In this document: one piece after another, positions 1 through 15,205 of the stretch
Numbering within the stretch: position 1 is the stretch's first letter
How the letters are laid out: each line of letters begins with the position of its first letter
DNA from: Anas platyrhynchos
Taxonomy: Eukaryota; Chordata; Aves; Anseriformes; Anatidae
Assembly: GCF_047663525.1 (NCBI RefSeq)
Contig: NC_092605.1
Span: 6,758,001-6,822,000, forward strand
Length of the DNA: 64,000 nucleotides
Reading direction: 5' to 3'
Translations under genes and position numbers: made by a program
Notes under the pieces: model-generated
Seen by the model: only the letters and a program-made list of their open reading frames with translations
Told to the model about the DNA's origin: nothing
Databases searched by the model: none

Positions 1-1324
1 GGAAGCAAGACCCCATTTTCCAGAGGAATTTTACATTACTTTCCTAGGCACACTGTTCCTTGGATATTTCAACTGCTAAACCCAGTGCTATCCCAGGCAC
101 GAAAAATATAGAAATGTATTAACTTAGCAAGCAAAATCATTTTTCCTCTTGCATCTCAATTATTTAATACTAAACAACTTCCAATGACCTAATTCCTTTA
201 GTTTCTCTATCATCTACATATCTTAGAGCTGATACGATACCTTACATTAAACAGTAACAGAGACATACTGAAACTCAGGAACACAAACCTTTTCCATCCT
301 CTATATCTTTTCAAATAGCTTTGCACACTGTACCTGATTTTTGCATTGATCATTAACTAAATTTAAGAATTCACAAGTATTTATCCTATTTGTAATATTG
401 AGAGGCCTGGCCTGTTCTTCAGGTATTGCAGAATACTAATGGCATTGTCAGTGTTAAAGAAAGACAAGTTTTTAAAATACTAAAAATTAAAATGCAATGG
501 CCACCCTCAAACTAGCACGCTACATTAAACTACATCTCTTGCTAATTACGTATTTTCACTAAACATAAAAACAACAAAAACAAACAAAAAAGCACTACAC
601 TGAAGTCAGTTCACCAAGTCCTGCCAGGGTCCCTCATGTCATGCTTGCATTCCAGATGCATAACAGTCCTCACTAAAAAGTAATATTGCCAAAGGGTCAT
701 AAGATTGGAGTATTTCTAGGATGCATCCAAATATCTTATGGTTTAAAGTCAGAAAATGTACCTATACATGTCCAAACTTACAAAAGAGAAATTAGAATAA
801 TTAAGTAAGTCTAGTAGATTTTGATGCTAAATATAGGCTGCTGTTCAGGAGACAATAAAAAACACAGGATTGGAGGAGATAAAGTGTTAATCGCATATTT
901 GGTGGTTTATGAGCCAAAGGAGTCTGAGGTTTAAACTGCTTCTGCTCAGTGCTCATCCCATTCAGAGACGATGAATCATTTCCCATTTGGCAACACTTCT
1001 GCCTACAAGGCTGTCTTCTGTGAGATTTCTCCTGTATCCTTGTAATAGATTTGCTAATTTAGTACACCTGACTTTGAGCAAAAAACTATTGTTGCCAGCT
1101 GTCAGACTAGACCTCGTCCTGTTTATCAGACACATCTAAACCATCCTGTTCTGCCCCAATCATAGAAACAGAACACTCTTTACTAATCCCAGTGCAGTAA
1201 ATTACTTTCTAATATCCTTGTTTTTCTTACTCTGCCAAAATACCAACACATCATAGATTTAAAGCAACAGCAAAATCAATTTATCCACAGCAGCTGGGCT
1301 CATACCAGTTTATCCAATAACTGC

Positions 1325-1326
1325 TT

Positions 1327-1360
<34 letters not shown>
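1325..1360. repeat. T22 followed directly by A14
   Basis: A run of 22 T (1325-1346) is followed without spacer by 14 A (1347-1360). It is self-complementary and could form a cruciform or a hairpin in RNA. Such blocks often arise from two opposed poly(A) tails or by slippage. Confidence 0.95.
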
Positions 1361-2388
1361 GTAATATTTGGTGTTCTGGTCATTCTGTCCATGAATTCCT
1401 GAGTCTCAGCAATAGAGTTTAAATTAAGGTAATATAAGCTCACAGGGAGCATATTCCAGCTTTTTAGGCAGACCTCCACATCTCTTTGAAAGATAAATCA
1501 GAGCAAAAGAAAGCATTAAAAGCCTCACACACACTAAAACATTTCCTCATTTTCCCCAGGGCTTTGTGCATGCAGAAGAAACTGCTTTACTTTCTGTTTA
1601 CAAATATTTGTCCGGACAGCAGCTTAAAAGGGAAGGGTAGGGTAAGGGCTAAAGAGAATTTATTTATTTATTTTTTTAAACGAACAAACAAGAAAACCCA
1701 CCCTACCTAAAAACATCAAAAAACAATTTGTGTATTACACTTCTGTTCCTAAAAACAAAAACAACAACAAAAACCACACTAGAACTTAACTTTACATTCT
1801 ACATTACATACATCAGTTTTGCAGATGCAGGAAGTGGACTCTTTTCAGGTGCCCAGACTTCCAACTGCACTTTAAAGTTTACTGTGTATACTTGTCTATA
1901 TTAGATGTTATGATACTTTTCCAAATATTTTAAAACAGCATAATCGACAAAAATACAAGAACACATCCACTCCACTAACAAAAGAAAATATGAAGTATTT
2001 ACATTCCTCTCTTCTGTTTTCAGAGGGCCGTGGAACTGCTTACTCAGCTCTAGCATTTAAATCTGGCTCCGTGAATGCCTGCTGAATACCCGAGGAGCTG
2101 CACCTGAACTCCTTCACCTGCGACTGACTTTAAAGACAACTCAGAAACTGCAATTCAATGCAGAGGCCATTAACTTTGAGCTGGTTCTGCATCACCCTAC
2201 GGCTGGCTTCTGCTGCATTTGCTAGCAAAACTAACCTGTATTTGCTACAAATATATAAAAATATATTAAATATGTAAGAATAGTCTACAAGTGTAGACTA
2301 GCTAAGGATCCCTACCAATGTTTTTCTTGATGAAAATAGTCATACAATGTTCAACCACAGGCCAATGTCTCGATTGACTTCACAGCAA

Positions 2389-2411
2389 AACAAACAAACA
2401 AACAAACAAAG
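2389..2411. repeat. (CAAA)n microsatellite
   Basis: About five units of CAAA in tandem inside SMURF2 intron 1. A simple repeat with no other visible role. Confidence 0.85.
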
Positions 2412-5400
2412 CAATAGTAAAATATGAGAAATTAAGAGCACTACCTCCATATAGGAAAGAACTGCAGGCCATTTACACTACAGGTAGCTTGGCACAGATC
2501 GCTTTTACATTACAGATAGCAGGGAGCAGTGCACAGAAAGGCACAAACAGCATTGCTACCACATGTTCAGAGTGAGAAAAGTTGTAGCAAGTTCCTAAAA
2601 ATGGGTGCAGGGAAAAACAAACAAACATAATTCAGAGCAGTTGACAGCAATTTAGCAACCATATAGGAAAAGATTGCTATGACGTAGTTACATTTAGCGT
2701 GAGCCCACCTACAGGCAACCAATACAACTTTGTGGGTATGTGCAGACAACAGAAGAACATGAAGGCTGCAACAAGAGATTGTGATGGCTGTGGACACGAC
2801 AATTGTCCAAGGTCCCAATTCAGGGACTTTAACAAGTGATGCCATTCTCACACAATAACCCCCATCTCTACAGACCTACCTGAGGCAGACTACCAAGCTA
2901 TAACACTTCTGAGAGTGCTGATTCTAGCATACAGAGAAATGACAGTGTTTAGTTACAGAAACTGGCCACCACTTCTGGATGCACTTAAGAAGCACTATTG
3001 TTTCATTGCCCCACAACAGCTACAATCAGTCTAGTCCCCTGTAAAGCTATTGTTCTTGCAATAAAAGGCAAAAGGTCTGTATATATTTTTACAAGGTTCC
3101 TCACTGTAGCATTTGCAATGATGAATCATACTGTATTTCAAGTGTTATTCATCTGTACAATTTAAGCTAGCCCCAAGTAATCATTAAAGAAAAATATTTG
3201 CCAGGAAAAAATAACCCAGAATATGATTCATTTACTTCTGAAACAATAAAATAGTTCACTATAATTAAAATATTTACAATATAGTTATTTTTGTTAAGAA
3301 ATTTAAATACAACCCAATAAAATGAAGAAAGCATGCCCTTAAAAAAAAAAAAAGTGTTCAAATAACAACAACAAAAAGGTTAGAAAAAGGTAATTCCATA
3401 ACATACTGTTAGCACCCTATCTGATACAAACTACACTCTATTCTTCAGCTATTTAGGTTCATATTCATAACAAAGATACAGCTCACCTCTCAAACACTGG
3501 CAACTCACTGTTAAACTGATAAACAGATGCTTATTTCAGCACAAAGGTGATGCATGCAGTATACCTGAAAATGAAACAGACATCTAGCTCTGGAAAGTTC
3601 AAGACAGTAACATCACAGGGATTGCTAAACAATTCCCCAGGAAGTAGTTAGGGCTTTCACAGACCTTAAAACATGAAAAAGTGGATCAGCTGAACATATC
3701 AAGAATTTAATGTCTTGATAATTGCCCAAAGCTCACAAAGAAGAGAAATAGAGCAACATTTTGGGAAAGAGGTCTTCATAGGACAGACTGTGTTTTGACC
3801 TTTTGTCAGTTAAACACTGAAAGAAAAAAGAATCACTGTAGGAATGAAGAAGTAACGCTGTACAAATATGAAAACAGTTTAAAAAAAAAAAAAAAGCTGC
3901 TCTTCTTCATGGTTAGACCTTCACGGTTAAGTGCAAGTTTATTTAAAGTGAAACATAGCAGTTTCACATTCTATCAGTTCATTTATTTTTAGTTAACTAA
4001 ATAAAAAAATGCATCTGATATCATTCTTAAAACTTCTCCTCACTTTGTCTATATATAGCCATTTTCGGAAGAGGTCTCTAAGAGATATTTAACATGCAAC
4101 GCAATCCTTTTCTGTTGCTGGAAATACACCTGCCCTACATTTAATTTCTGAGTTCCTCCTTCACTGTAAATATTTTCAAAAATGTATGTGTTAAATAGAT
4201 AATGGGAGCAAAGATCAAACTGTTTCACAGCACAGGCCACTCAGTATAAGCAAAGCACAGTGTATTATATCACTCAGCTATCACAGCAAGCTGGTCCTGT
4301 ACAAATCTGGTGGCAACACACTGTAAAATTAGCGGTCCCCCCCTCTTTTATAGACATATCTTTACACAGAATGCAAAATCCATCAGGAAACATCAGTGAT
4401 AAACCATTCAGGATCAATACAAATGCATTATCAAATAGACAGAGAAAGATAACTAAAAAAAAGGTCAAATCTTTCACACAATTAATTCATCATCAACAGA
4501 TAACTCTTTAGATGACAGAAAGTATTATCTGTAACTCCAAAATCTTTGCAAATAGGTGTCACGTAGATTACACAAGGAAACATCACAATCTACAGAACCC
4601 AATTAATAGAAAGTCTTCTGACCCTTTTTAAGCAAGAAAATACTAGCATTAATGAAGTAGCCATTACATTGCATCATTTCTTAGAATCAAGGATTTAAAA
4701 AAATAAACAAACCACGCTTCAGCTAAAAGCTGAGGAACTCCTTTTGTTCTACATGTAAGAAGTAATCCTGATCTTATCTGCAAGCTTTTCTTAGAATTAT
4801 ATTATGAATCATGGCCCCTTAGATGCTAGCCCTTAATTCCTTACTTCTTCTACATAGGATCAAGGTGATGAACATGCAGAGCAAAGTAGCAGGTGGGAGA
4901 TTTGTTGGTTTTTTTTTGAAGAGGAGTGTGGAGTTTCTTTCTTGCTGTTTGTTCTTCAACTTTTGTCCTCTTATCTACCTTTAACTGCTTGCATTCTTTG
5001 CATGTTATATATCTTTAGTTCTCATAAAGCACCTCTGCTATATGAGGACAGCTTCCTGTAAGACATATACTCAAATCAGTAACTGTAACATTGTAGACAC
5101 AGCATCACAAAGCCAAGCATTAAAAACTTCAGAGAGGTGAGAATTCATGCTGTCCCTGCAAGCCTGGGTCTTGTTCACTGCTGCAACCTTAGAGTCCAGG
5201 CACCAAAACATTCCCAGCGTCTTGTGCTGCCAAAATCAGTCTCCACCTCCTGTCCATTAGTGCCGGGTGGTTCCTTGTTTCAGGTTACGCCCTTCTCCAC
5301 CCTCACCCAACTTTTGAACCCTCAGTGTTCTGGTTATTGCCCTTCTTCACACCACCAAGGTTAGCATTAACAGGATGAGGCGGTCTCCCCGCATGCTCAG

Positions 5401-8400
5401 CTCCTGTCCCCAGCTGTTTGCTGAATCAGATACTACTTTGCTGACTCAAAGACATCTGCCTACTACCAGAGCCCTGTTTGATAATGTCCTGCCCAAGAAT
5501 ACAAGATCTGAGACACAAATTTTTTATCTCCTTGAAAAGGGTTAGATTTTAACAGACACTTCCCAAAATAAATTCAGCCTAATTTAAGCACTGGGCATGA
5601 AAAATGTGTTAACAGGCTACTTAACTTAATAGCAACTGAAAAAAAATGAGAAGCACCAACTGTAGATGGTGTCATGGGCTTCAGCTTGGTGTTACAGGTT
5701 CAACTGTAGTTCTAAATTCCACTGACAGTGAATAAAAAGCAAAGATGCTCATACAGACAAAGCAACTCAGAACTGAATTCAAGTTACATGAGGCAGAAGC
5801 AACTGCAGGAACCGTCGCTCCCCACACTGCTCAAGTGCGGATGTAACACTCACAGGGGTCAAACTGTCCAGGGCCATTTTTTTCCATCTACTGCTACTCC
5901 AGTGATGCAGGCGGGTGCAGAACATGAGTAAATCCCCAGTCTTGGCCCACACCATTACAAACTGTTTAAATGTGGAGAGCAAAGTCTCTAAATTTCAACA
6001 AACGTACGCAAAATATAAAGCTTTTGAAGGGGTCCAAAGCACTATCCCTGCATAGATTAAGTTACATTATGCTGATACACAGGAAATAGCTGACTTATTC
6101 TACAGGATGAACAATTCACCAGAGGAAAGGAACTTTCAGGAAAAATGATAAATATTGTAATGAGGAAATCCGAGGCACATATTCACAATGCCACATTCAG
6201 ATCTCACAAATGAATAGAAATTTCTTCATGATCTCTTGGTCACAGAAGCAAGCGAGACATGGGTAGATCGGGATATATTGCAGCTCCCCAGGCAGAATAA
6301 CCATTTGCTGTTAGGGAGGGGTACCAAAAGCTTTGTCTTAGATAGGACTACAGAAATTTTAAAATCCTATTAAGACAGGTATGGGGAGGGCATTATGAAC
6401 GGCAGGAACAGACAATTTAAGGAGAGGTGAGAAACTATACAACTATTTTCTGACAAGCCAGGTATGATGTTTATACCACTGATAATTACTGTAAGCCGCT
6501 TTCTCCGTAAAGGCCTTCTCTATCCCTTTTACAGAATTAAGTAGAAACCAATAATATTTAAAATCATTCTTCGACCCAGTTCTTAAGTAGAGATCCCAAA
6601 CGTGAAAGATTCTCACAAAAAGGCTACCATAGAACTTGACATCACAACTTCAGGCTAAATCTCAGCCAATCCTGCATTAGTACAATCACAAAAATTCAAA
6701 GCCTTCAACTTTTTAACAAATACACAATTATATAAGGCATGCCCTGATTATTGCCTGGCATCTTGAATTTACAGATGGCATTTGCTTCTATAAGAAAGCA
6801 TGGGCATTTCACATGTGCAGCAGCATTAATTAGTTTGACCAGAGGTCAATAGCAATTTTCCCCAATCCACACTTTACCAACAGTTTCTTACAAAAACGTG
6901 TGATATATACATTTGAAGATTCTGTTCACCCAGATTCCTAACACCTTGTACTGAACATCCAGAATTGCTAATTAGACACTTGGGAACACTACTTATATGA
7001 CCCATTTAAAATTCTGAAAGACGGCACTTAGGATTTTTACAGTTGTTCACAGGCTTTGATTACTAGGAAGATTCTGTAATAGCAGCATAAAACATTTGTT
7101 AACTTTCTCCTAGAATTCTCTAAATAAAAGCTCTAGAAAGTTTCCATTTTAACAGGCATTACACCTGTCTTTAAAGTTTGGTCATTTAATACCTCATACA
7201 CTGTGAACTCCAGCTTGAAGGTGGCAGTCTTCCTTAATTTCTTAAAGAGTAAAGCTCTACTACCATTTAGATGTTGTACTTCACAGCATGAATATATTGT
7301 CTCTCTCTTAAAATACATGCCTGAATATTAGCATGATCAAAACGCAATCATCACTACTACATGGCTAAGAGCAGAATTTGTAACCAGCAACATGAAATAC
7401 GATGGAGATTTCTGTATGTTTTACCCAAGTACAGGACCCTACTTTTGTTTTCTGCTTCCACTCTAAAATGACAGAACTGTATTGCCCCTCCACATCCCTC
7501 TGTCAGTGCAGCTCCTCCAGCTGGTTCCTGAACACATCTGCCTTTCCTTGTCCTGTTTCACCATTACTAGTGACTCTTTTCCCCTCCAAACAACCACTAA
7601 ACACCTACCTACACCAGCTCCATTTTCACAAAGTTTCTTAGATCACATTTGATATCACCTCTTATAAACCATGACAGAAGTATTTATGCCACTAAACAAC
7701 AAAAAGGACACCTTAATATTTCTACACCTAGGAACAATGCTACTACCCAGAACAATAAAAGGGTAAAAAATATCTGTTAAGAGTCAAATTGAAAAATTAT
7801 TTGCCATAAGGACACCTAAATATTTGGCATAATTAACATGACAAATTTCTCATCTCAGGCAGTTAAGCATGAATGTAATTCTATACATTTTACCTGGACA
7901 CGTTCAGTTCTTTTAAACACACATTTAAGAATGTATTTATTTTTTCAACAAGCCATAGTCATAAACACTCTAACCCAGATATATCTTTCTTCCCCCACCA
8001 AGAAAGATGATTCATTTTAGTACATTTACATTTTTCCCTAAGAACACTTGCATGTAGCTGACTACCTTTTACTCAAGTGAAGCGAACTTTTACTGAGTAC
8101 ACTCCATCTACGCTCCTACGATTTGCACAAAGTAGCAGTTTTGCCACATGCAACTTTAGAAGCACACAGCCTGGTCTTTATTTGTATTATTAAAAAAATC
8201 ACCACGTTGGCTCAAGTTTTCAGGAAGCATCCCTACTATTACTGATACAGATTCTCACCTCCAATTAAATACGAGCATGATTGCATCTATAATTGCATTT
8301 ATTTATGCAGCTATACACCGAACTCCGCATCAAGTAGCTAGGTATGTTAAAAAGAAGCATCATTACAGATATAATTAGTTCTGACTCCACTTAACTGCAT

Positions 8401-10296
8401 TAGTAATATTAAAATCTGGGTCAAGGCAGAACAAAAATGAATGCATGTCACTGGTTTAAAACTGTTTCCTGAGATGGATAAGGTAGGCCCCCAGCCCCAC
8501 AAACAGCCTGCTGTTCCGCAAGCACCTGGCTGGCTTAAGTCACTGCTCACCCACACACAAGCCCACCCACAACAGACCTCCTCTATGCCCAGTTAAAAAG
8601 AGGGATGAGAGGAAGAGATTGATTTTAACTCAGATATATTTCTCAGCCCATCCTGTGTGCCAGCACAGCACGGAACAGAGGGATGCGTGCATCCTGAAAA
8701 TGGTGCTGTGGGTGGAAGTGCTCGCACCATGGCATTGTCACTCCGCGTCTGTGGCAGTACGGCACCACACATGCTAATTTAAGCAGGAATAGTAGAACCT
8801 GGGTACATATTTTTACTGTGACCTGAAAATAACAGTTTGTAAGTGCTCTGCATATTTGAAACAACTTAAATGAATTCATTATAGAAAGTACACACTGAAC
8901 AGCAGCAAATGACACCACCAAAGCCATGGTTGGAGCAACTCTCCCTTTCTGCAACAAAATCCTTGTCACTTGTGTTAAATACATACTGATCAACTCTTTC
9001 CAGAAAATTAGCAACAGGATACAGCCATATAAACTGAAATATTGCTTTTTCTTTCACTTTCAGAATTTTGAGGATATGAGTAACACATCAGCTGAGCAGT
9101 ACTTTTACACACTTCTGGAGAGATCAATCCTTTTAGTTTAATTTCCCTGAGCAACAACCAAAAAAATCTCTTAAGTAGTTTAAAGTATAAAAATGTAATT
9201 GCCAAGAACCCGCAGCATGCTAAAATACAGCTGATAGCATAACACAAATATACTGTGTGAGAGAGAACTGACCCTGAATCACCCCAAATGCATAGTCCCA
9301 GAAGGCCCAAAACAGAACCACGTTTTCTGTGGATTTACGTTCAAGAAGAACCATGTCCATGGGCAGAAAGTCAAAAGATAATGGCTCTAAATCCCAGCTT
9401 TACCTGGTTTATCCTTTTTATGATCTCAACCATGTCAATTCTCTATTCTGGGCCTGTTTCCCCACTTAAACTGAGATGATAATGCTTAGCCAATTTAGTC
9501 CCGAGCTTTGTTATCTACAGATGAAGATTTCTTTAAAGTTACAAGCATTCTTATCTATGCTTTCTCTGAGAGTATTTAAAGTTTAAGTAGCAAGAAAAAG
9601 TCAACAGTTTGCTTCCTTGAATACACTATCGTCAAACATCCCACAAGATTTTGATCCTCTTTCCCCAAGAGGAAATGCGCTTTGCTAATAGCAGAAACAA
9701 ACAGGAGCTGCTCCTGTATGAATTATCTAATATTACTGACATTAATCTTCACCAGCCTCTCAGAAGTCACTAAAATGATCTCAGACACCGCATGTGTCAT
9801 GAACACTTAAATTCTATGTAATAAAGCACACACAAAACAGCCGGCATAGCAATGTACACGTGCCATGAAGTCGCGTCAGAAGTCCGGTCATCTCATTATT
9901 GCGATGACAGGAGGGAAGACACCCAAAGAAATTACCCACATCTTCAAACACATGCAAGAAAGATGTGGCCCAATGGCAAGATGTCATCTTAGGTAAGATG
10001 GCAAAGCAAGGATAAAGATACACTTCAAAGGCCATGAGATAAAACAGAACAAAACATTAAAAGTTGTCTTCTTTTAGGGATCAACTCATTCACCTTAAGG
10101 ACACAAAGATAAAATGTCTTCATCTTGGGCCTGATCAGATTTTCAGTGATTAACAAAAAAGAAAACAGAAAAGAATTTGTCACTGATAGTTGAGTTACTC
10201 AGCTACGCAGACAGACATTATGGTATAGCTTAAGCTCTTTAAATGTAACTGAAAAGTGCAATTCTGAAAACCAGTGACAATTTTTCCAACCTATTT

Positions 10297-10379
10297 CCAA
10301 CCTATTTCCAACTATTTTCCAATTCTATTTTATTTATTTTTCCAACCTATTTCCAACTATTTTCCAATTCTATTTTATT
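10297..10379. repeat. 45-bp direct tandem duplication
   Basis: A 38-bp pyrimidine-rich sequence starting CCAACCTATTTCC occurs at 10,297-10,334 and again, identical, at 10,342-10,379, a period of 45 bp. Part of the same motif is repeated once more just upstream (about 10,286-10,296). The perfect identity points to a recent duplication. Confidence 0.93.
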
Positions 10380-13300
10380 CCCCTCCCAGCTTTATTTGTT
10401 ATTTTCTAAACACTAGAGCTGTCTATGGATTTCCCATCTGTCTCCTACATACGTCCCATACATTACCTACAAACATAAATCCTCCACTAGGCTTTCACCC
10501 GATGCTTTCCTTATTCTACAACTAAGGACAAATATCGGGCCTTCTTACTCCTTTAACTGGAAGTTTGTGTAGGATGGTTTTCCTACTATGATCGCCTTCT
10601 CCAAATCCTTTTTGATCTTTGCCACTATATCTCATTGCATATCCTTGATCACAAATACCTAATTTTATACCCAGACAAATAAAACTCTGTCATATAAGCT
10701 GATCCCACTGAAACAAGCAGTTGAGAATGCTCTATACAGCTGCTCAGTTGTTTACTGCAATTCTACGGAGTTGGATTTATATGTATATAACTATCTACAA
10801 CTACACACTATATATATACACATACACAAAGTATCTCTCTATATACTTATATATACATACAAAACACACACTTAACACTTTAATGAAAATATGGAGCACC
10901 CGTCATTCCCTATACACTCTTACTACTAGATACATGCCTATTGACTTTGTAATAACTGGACTAGTTTCATGCAGCTACTATGTAATTTATTGATTCCAAT
11001 CTCTTAAATGCTAGTTTTTAGTAAGTCAAGTCATTAAGTCAAATACACCTTACGTGAAGGAACCCCATTGTTTTACTGTTGACTAAAGCCCATCTAAATA
11101 CAGGCTGCTGGTCAAAGGAGCAGTCCTGCCCTCTCTTCAGCTTCTCATGGCACATCCCTTCACCGCGAAGAAACATTTCTTCTTGGTAGGATTAGTTTTC
11201 AGCTCATTACACAGCTAGCTACATAGTTGCTGGAGTCAACACAAGGGACAGGGGAGGAAGGTAAAACGAGGGTCTACAAAGGGAAAAGAGCCAGAATTCT
11301 GATTTTAAGCTGATCTAGACTTGCACTACCATTTAAGGCAACTATGAAACCAGAGCCTTGATGCTCAAAAATATAGGTAGCTACTTTTATCCATCAATCA
11401 ATAATACTATTCCTAAAATGAGACTCCGCTATCCATAAACCTCAGCCCTGCCTCTAACAAAATTAAAAGGTTTGGACATTCCACATTATGTTGCAAAACT
11501 TCGAGAATATTCTGGTTTTTATCTAACTAATATATACCTTTCTCAAGGATTATTATTAGTATCATAGCAAGACTTCCTAGGAATGTAGCACTTTCTGCCT
11601 TCAATAGTATAACCTTATAGTAAAGTACAGTACCACCTTCCTACTGTAAGAAATTAAGATATAGTAAAATCAACAAGAGAGAAAGGAGATGAGATGCTAC
11701 CCATTTTCTCCAACACACAGATCCAGTGCTTTTTATTTCCTCAATTAGCAAACTGTCAGGCAACCTGAAAGCCCACTGGAAGGAGAAAGACAGATCTAAC
11801 AGCTCTACAGGCCTGCCTCCGACTCTTTACCAACAAAACTTTCCCAGCCCATTCCCACTCTGTCTGTGGGACATTTATTACAACCTTGTATAATACAGCA
11901 TAACTGTGCTTTGTAGCTATCAGAATATCTTCACTTGTTAACTCTTCTGACAACAAATGCTAGCTGGAAGACCTAAACTAAGTTTAATTATGCATTAGCC
12001 TTTATTTAACTCAATATAGTTTAGTGTTCACGTAGCTTTGCGGATTTCAAAGTGACTTCGAAAATATCTTTCTGCTTGATAAGGACAGCCTTACAGACTT
12101 CATTCAGATAACTGTCACTGTAAATGAAAGCAGGCAGATGTAACTAGTTCAACATGAGAAAATTCACAGGTTAGGACATACAATATTTACTGAGCAAACG
12201 GAAGCAATGGTCATTGCTTGGTTTGAAAAATAAGAGATTAACATAGTCTTCAGCAATGAGGGTGGCTTTAAAAAAGAGTATAGTATATTTACAAATCCAC
12301 AAATTCAATAAAACACCAGGAAAAATCACAGTAAAAATGCAAGGGGATGACTGCACTTGCAGTTCTAATAGAATTCAGATATACTCAGAATTGGACTAGA
12401 TAAAGTAGTGGTAAAAAAAATACAGAGTTAAAGGAATTTTCCTTACATTACAGCTTCCTTGGATAACATTATTACAAGCTGCTAAGATAAATTTTGGAGA
12501 AGACCAGCACGACTCTAGGCTTTAGCTAATCTAAATTACGCTGCCTATATTTTAATCATAAACAAACATTTATACCCCCATACTAGAAGTTTCATCGAAG
12601 GCATAATTTTTGTATTTTAACAATAATCTAGCATAGTTCAAGACTGTGCAAAATGCATCAACATACACATCACTAAAGACCTGGGTGATATTTACAACAG
12701 ACATCTAAGACTACAAGCAGAAGAATAATCTTTGAAGAAACATATAACACAGATGCACTGTAAACTAAATAAAAACTTACTAGAAGTATGCCACCGCTGT
12801 GGTTTTTCTCTGTTATGGAACCCAGACCTAAATAAACTGTTAAACACTTAGTGTAAAGGTATGCCAAACATTTCTCAGAACTTTCTTAAGGTCCCAACAA
12901 AGAATCAACCTTTTTTGCAAAATGAGGCCTAGGTTAAATATTTTATTTGGCTCCTCAAGATGGACTGAGAAGTTGGGCACTAGCTCCAGATCAGTTCTTG
13001 GACTCACATCAAACATTACCCTGTCATTTATCCAGTCAGTCAAAACAATGTTTTCCATCTAAACCTTTAATGTTTATGTCCTGAAAAACTGCTAATTGAA
13101 TCCAGTTCTTGAAATCCATTTTTAATCTATACCATCTAATTTAGAGATAATGAACAGAAAAGATAAGTATTACACAACGTTTACAGAATTAATCCTATAA
13201 ATATTCAAGCCAAAACAGAAGACTGCTAGTGTCATAAGGCCAAAGAAAATCAAGATTATATAGCATTTGTAAGTTTGAGAATAAACTTTTAAAAACACTG

Positions 13301-14901
13301 AGATATACAGATTCTTTTAATTCCAAACAGTTTTAGAATTCAAGAGTTCTCAAACTGCTTTTCCAATCAAACAGGGTAATAGAAACCACACAGAATCCTT
13401 AAAACTATTCCTAGGCAAGAACTGACAACATGTCAGCTCAATTAATAAAATTAAATGCTTTTAACAGCTTTCCTTAAACATGTAAAACTTCCTTAGAACA
13501 AATGACTTTATACAGAACAACATACATTTAGCTAAAGCATAAAATACCTCAAGTCTTTCTAACTTGAGAAATAGGCTAATATTTCATATAAGCTTCCAAA
13601 AAACAGAAGTGGTACTCGGCAACTGCAAAGAGCTGCTAAATGGGGCATAGTCCCTTTAAAGACAATTTTGCCTTCATCCATCCCTCTGAAAATATAAAAT
13701 GATAAAAATCTCAGAAACATTCCTCAAGAACATACCTGCTTCTTTTGGGGACTGATTGCTCAACTACACAGTCTCCTCAATATATAAAACCACAGCCTAT
13801 TTCTGGCTTACAATCACATTCCCTATAACGTATTTATATTGTCAAAGACAGGATTAGATGACATGCTTAATCCTTAATAAAAATAATATAAATATAAAAC
13901 AAAATAGAACACAAAATATAAAGCTGAAACGGACAACTGTGTAAACAGTATTTTCCATACTTTTACAAAAGGCTCCAGACTATTTTTAATGTTTCAAAGA
14001 TAAGCATGTCTGAGCAATCAGGAAAAAAAAGCATTAAAGTACTGCATCAATAAAGCAATAACCTGAACAGAAAGCTACAAAACACTCTGCAAAAACAAGG
14101 CAGTGCTGTCCCCTGCTATATCCCAGCTATGTTTAAATGAAGAGCTTTATTTCTAAGTGCAATATATAGACAGTCACAAATCTCAATGAAAACTAAATTA
14201 TAAATTGAGTCAAAGTACTTCCAAAGTAAAACATAAGCAGATGCATTTTATTTTTCCCTATGAAAACAGCATACCCTGAAAAATATGTAGGAAACCACCT
14301 CTTTTTATTAAGACGTTAAACTAAAAGTATTTCAGATGCACCAAAAGTAAATACATTGATTCTTTCATTTTTTTAAAAAACACATTTGTTTTGCAAGCTG
14401 GCTAAAAACACTATTTGCAGACCAGAGTACTTGCAGCATTACCCATTATCTTCTAACTGCTTACCTTCACGCGCTCACAAAACACAAAATATGGTTTATC
14501 TTATGGGGGGAGGGTAGGGGACTTACAATGGTTTTAGATAGCTCTTTTCTATAAAGCATTCTGTATTTTTTTAAATAAAGCTCTTGTAGAACTTCTGTAT
14601 TTCTTCTCTGAACCTATTCACCCGGGTTCTTACATGTAAAACAAGATACTTTAAGTACATAGAAATAACTTATTTTTCTTCCGACCACGTAGAGGAGCAG
14701 TTTTTATGATATTTTCAAATATTAGAGGTCAAGTGACTATTAGACGGCTTCTGAAATAGGGCTGGCCCCATAAGGCACTATATCAAACGAACTGTACACA
14801 ATCTCAACTAAGGAAGTTGGCTTGAAAAAAAATAAACAAACAAAGAGATCAAAACAAAGCGTGTGACAGTTTCTTTCAAGTTCGCACTGAGAAGACGAAG
14901 C

Positions 14902-14926
14902 GGGGGGGGGGGGGGGGGGGGGGGGG
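14902..14926. repeat. G25 homopolymer
   Basis: Twenty-five consecutive G on the plus strand at the edge of the SMURF2 CpG island. In the SMURF2 pre-mRNA it is a C run. It can form G-quadruplexes on the plus strand, and its exact length is likely to vary or be misread. Confidence 0.95.
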
Positions 14927-15189
14927 AAATAAAATAAAAAGAAAGCGGGGTTAGCCGGGAAGCAGGCTCAGCTGCCCGCTGCCTCAAAGTTTCCCCCAGC
15001 CCCGGCTCTCCCGCTCCGGGGAGCCCCGGGCAGCCCCCGGCTTCCCCTCGCCCCGGCCCCGCCGAGACTTTTCGGTGCCGAGGCGCGGACCCCGCGGTGC
15101 GGGGCAGTGGGAGGAGAGGGTGGAAGGAGAAGGAAGAGCTCACTTCTTTTTTTTCATTCCTTTTCTTTCTTTTAATTGTCCCCCTTCTT

Positions 15190-15205
15190 CCCCCCCCCCC
15201 CCCCC
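15190..15205. repeat. C16 homopolymer
   Basis: Sixteen C on the plus strand, about 280 bp into SMURF2 intron 1 from the donor, hence a G run in the pre-mRNA. It is complementary to the G25 run about 265 bp away. Confidence 0.93.
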
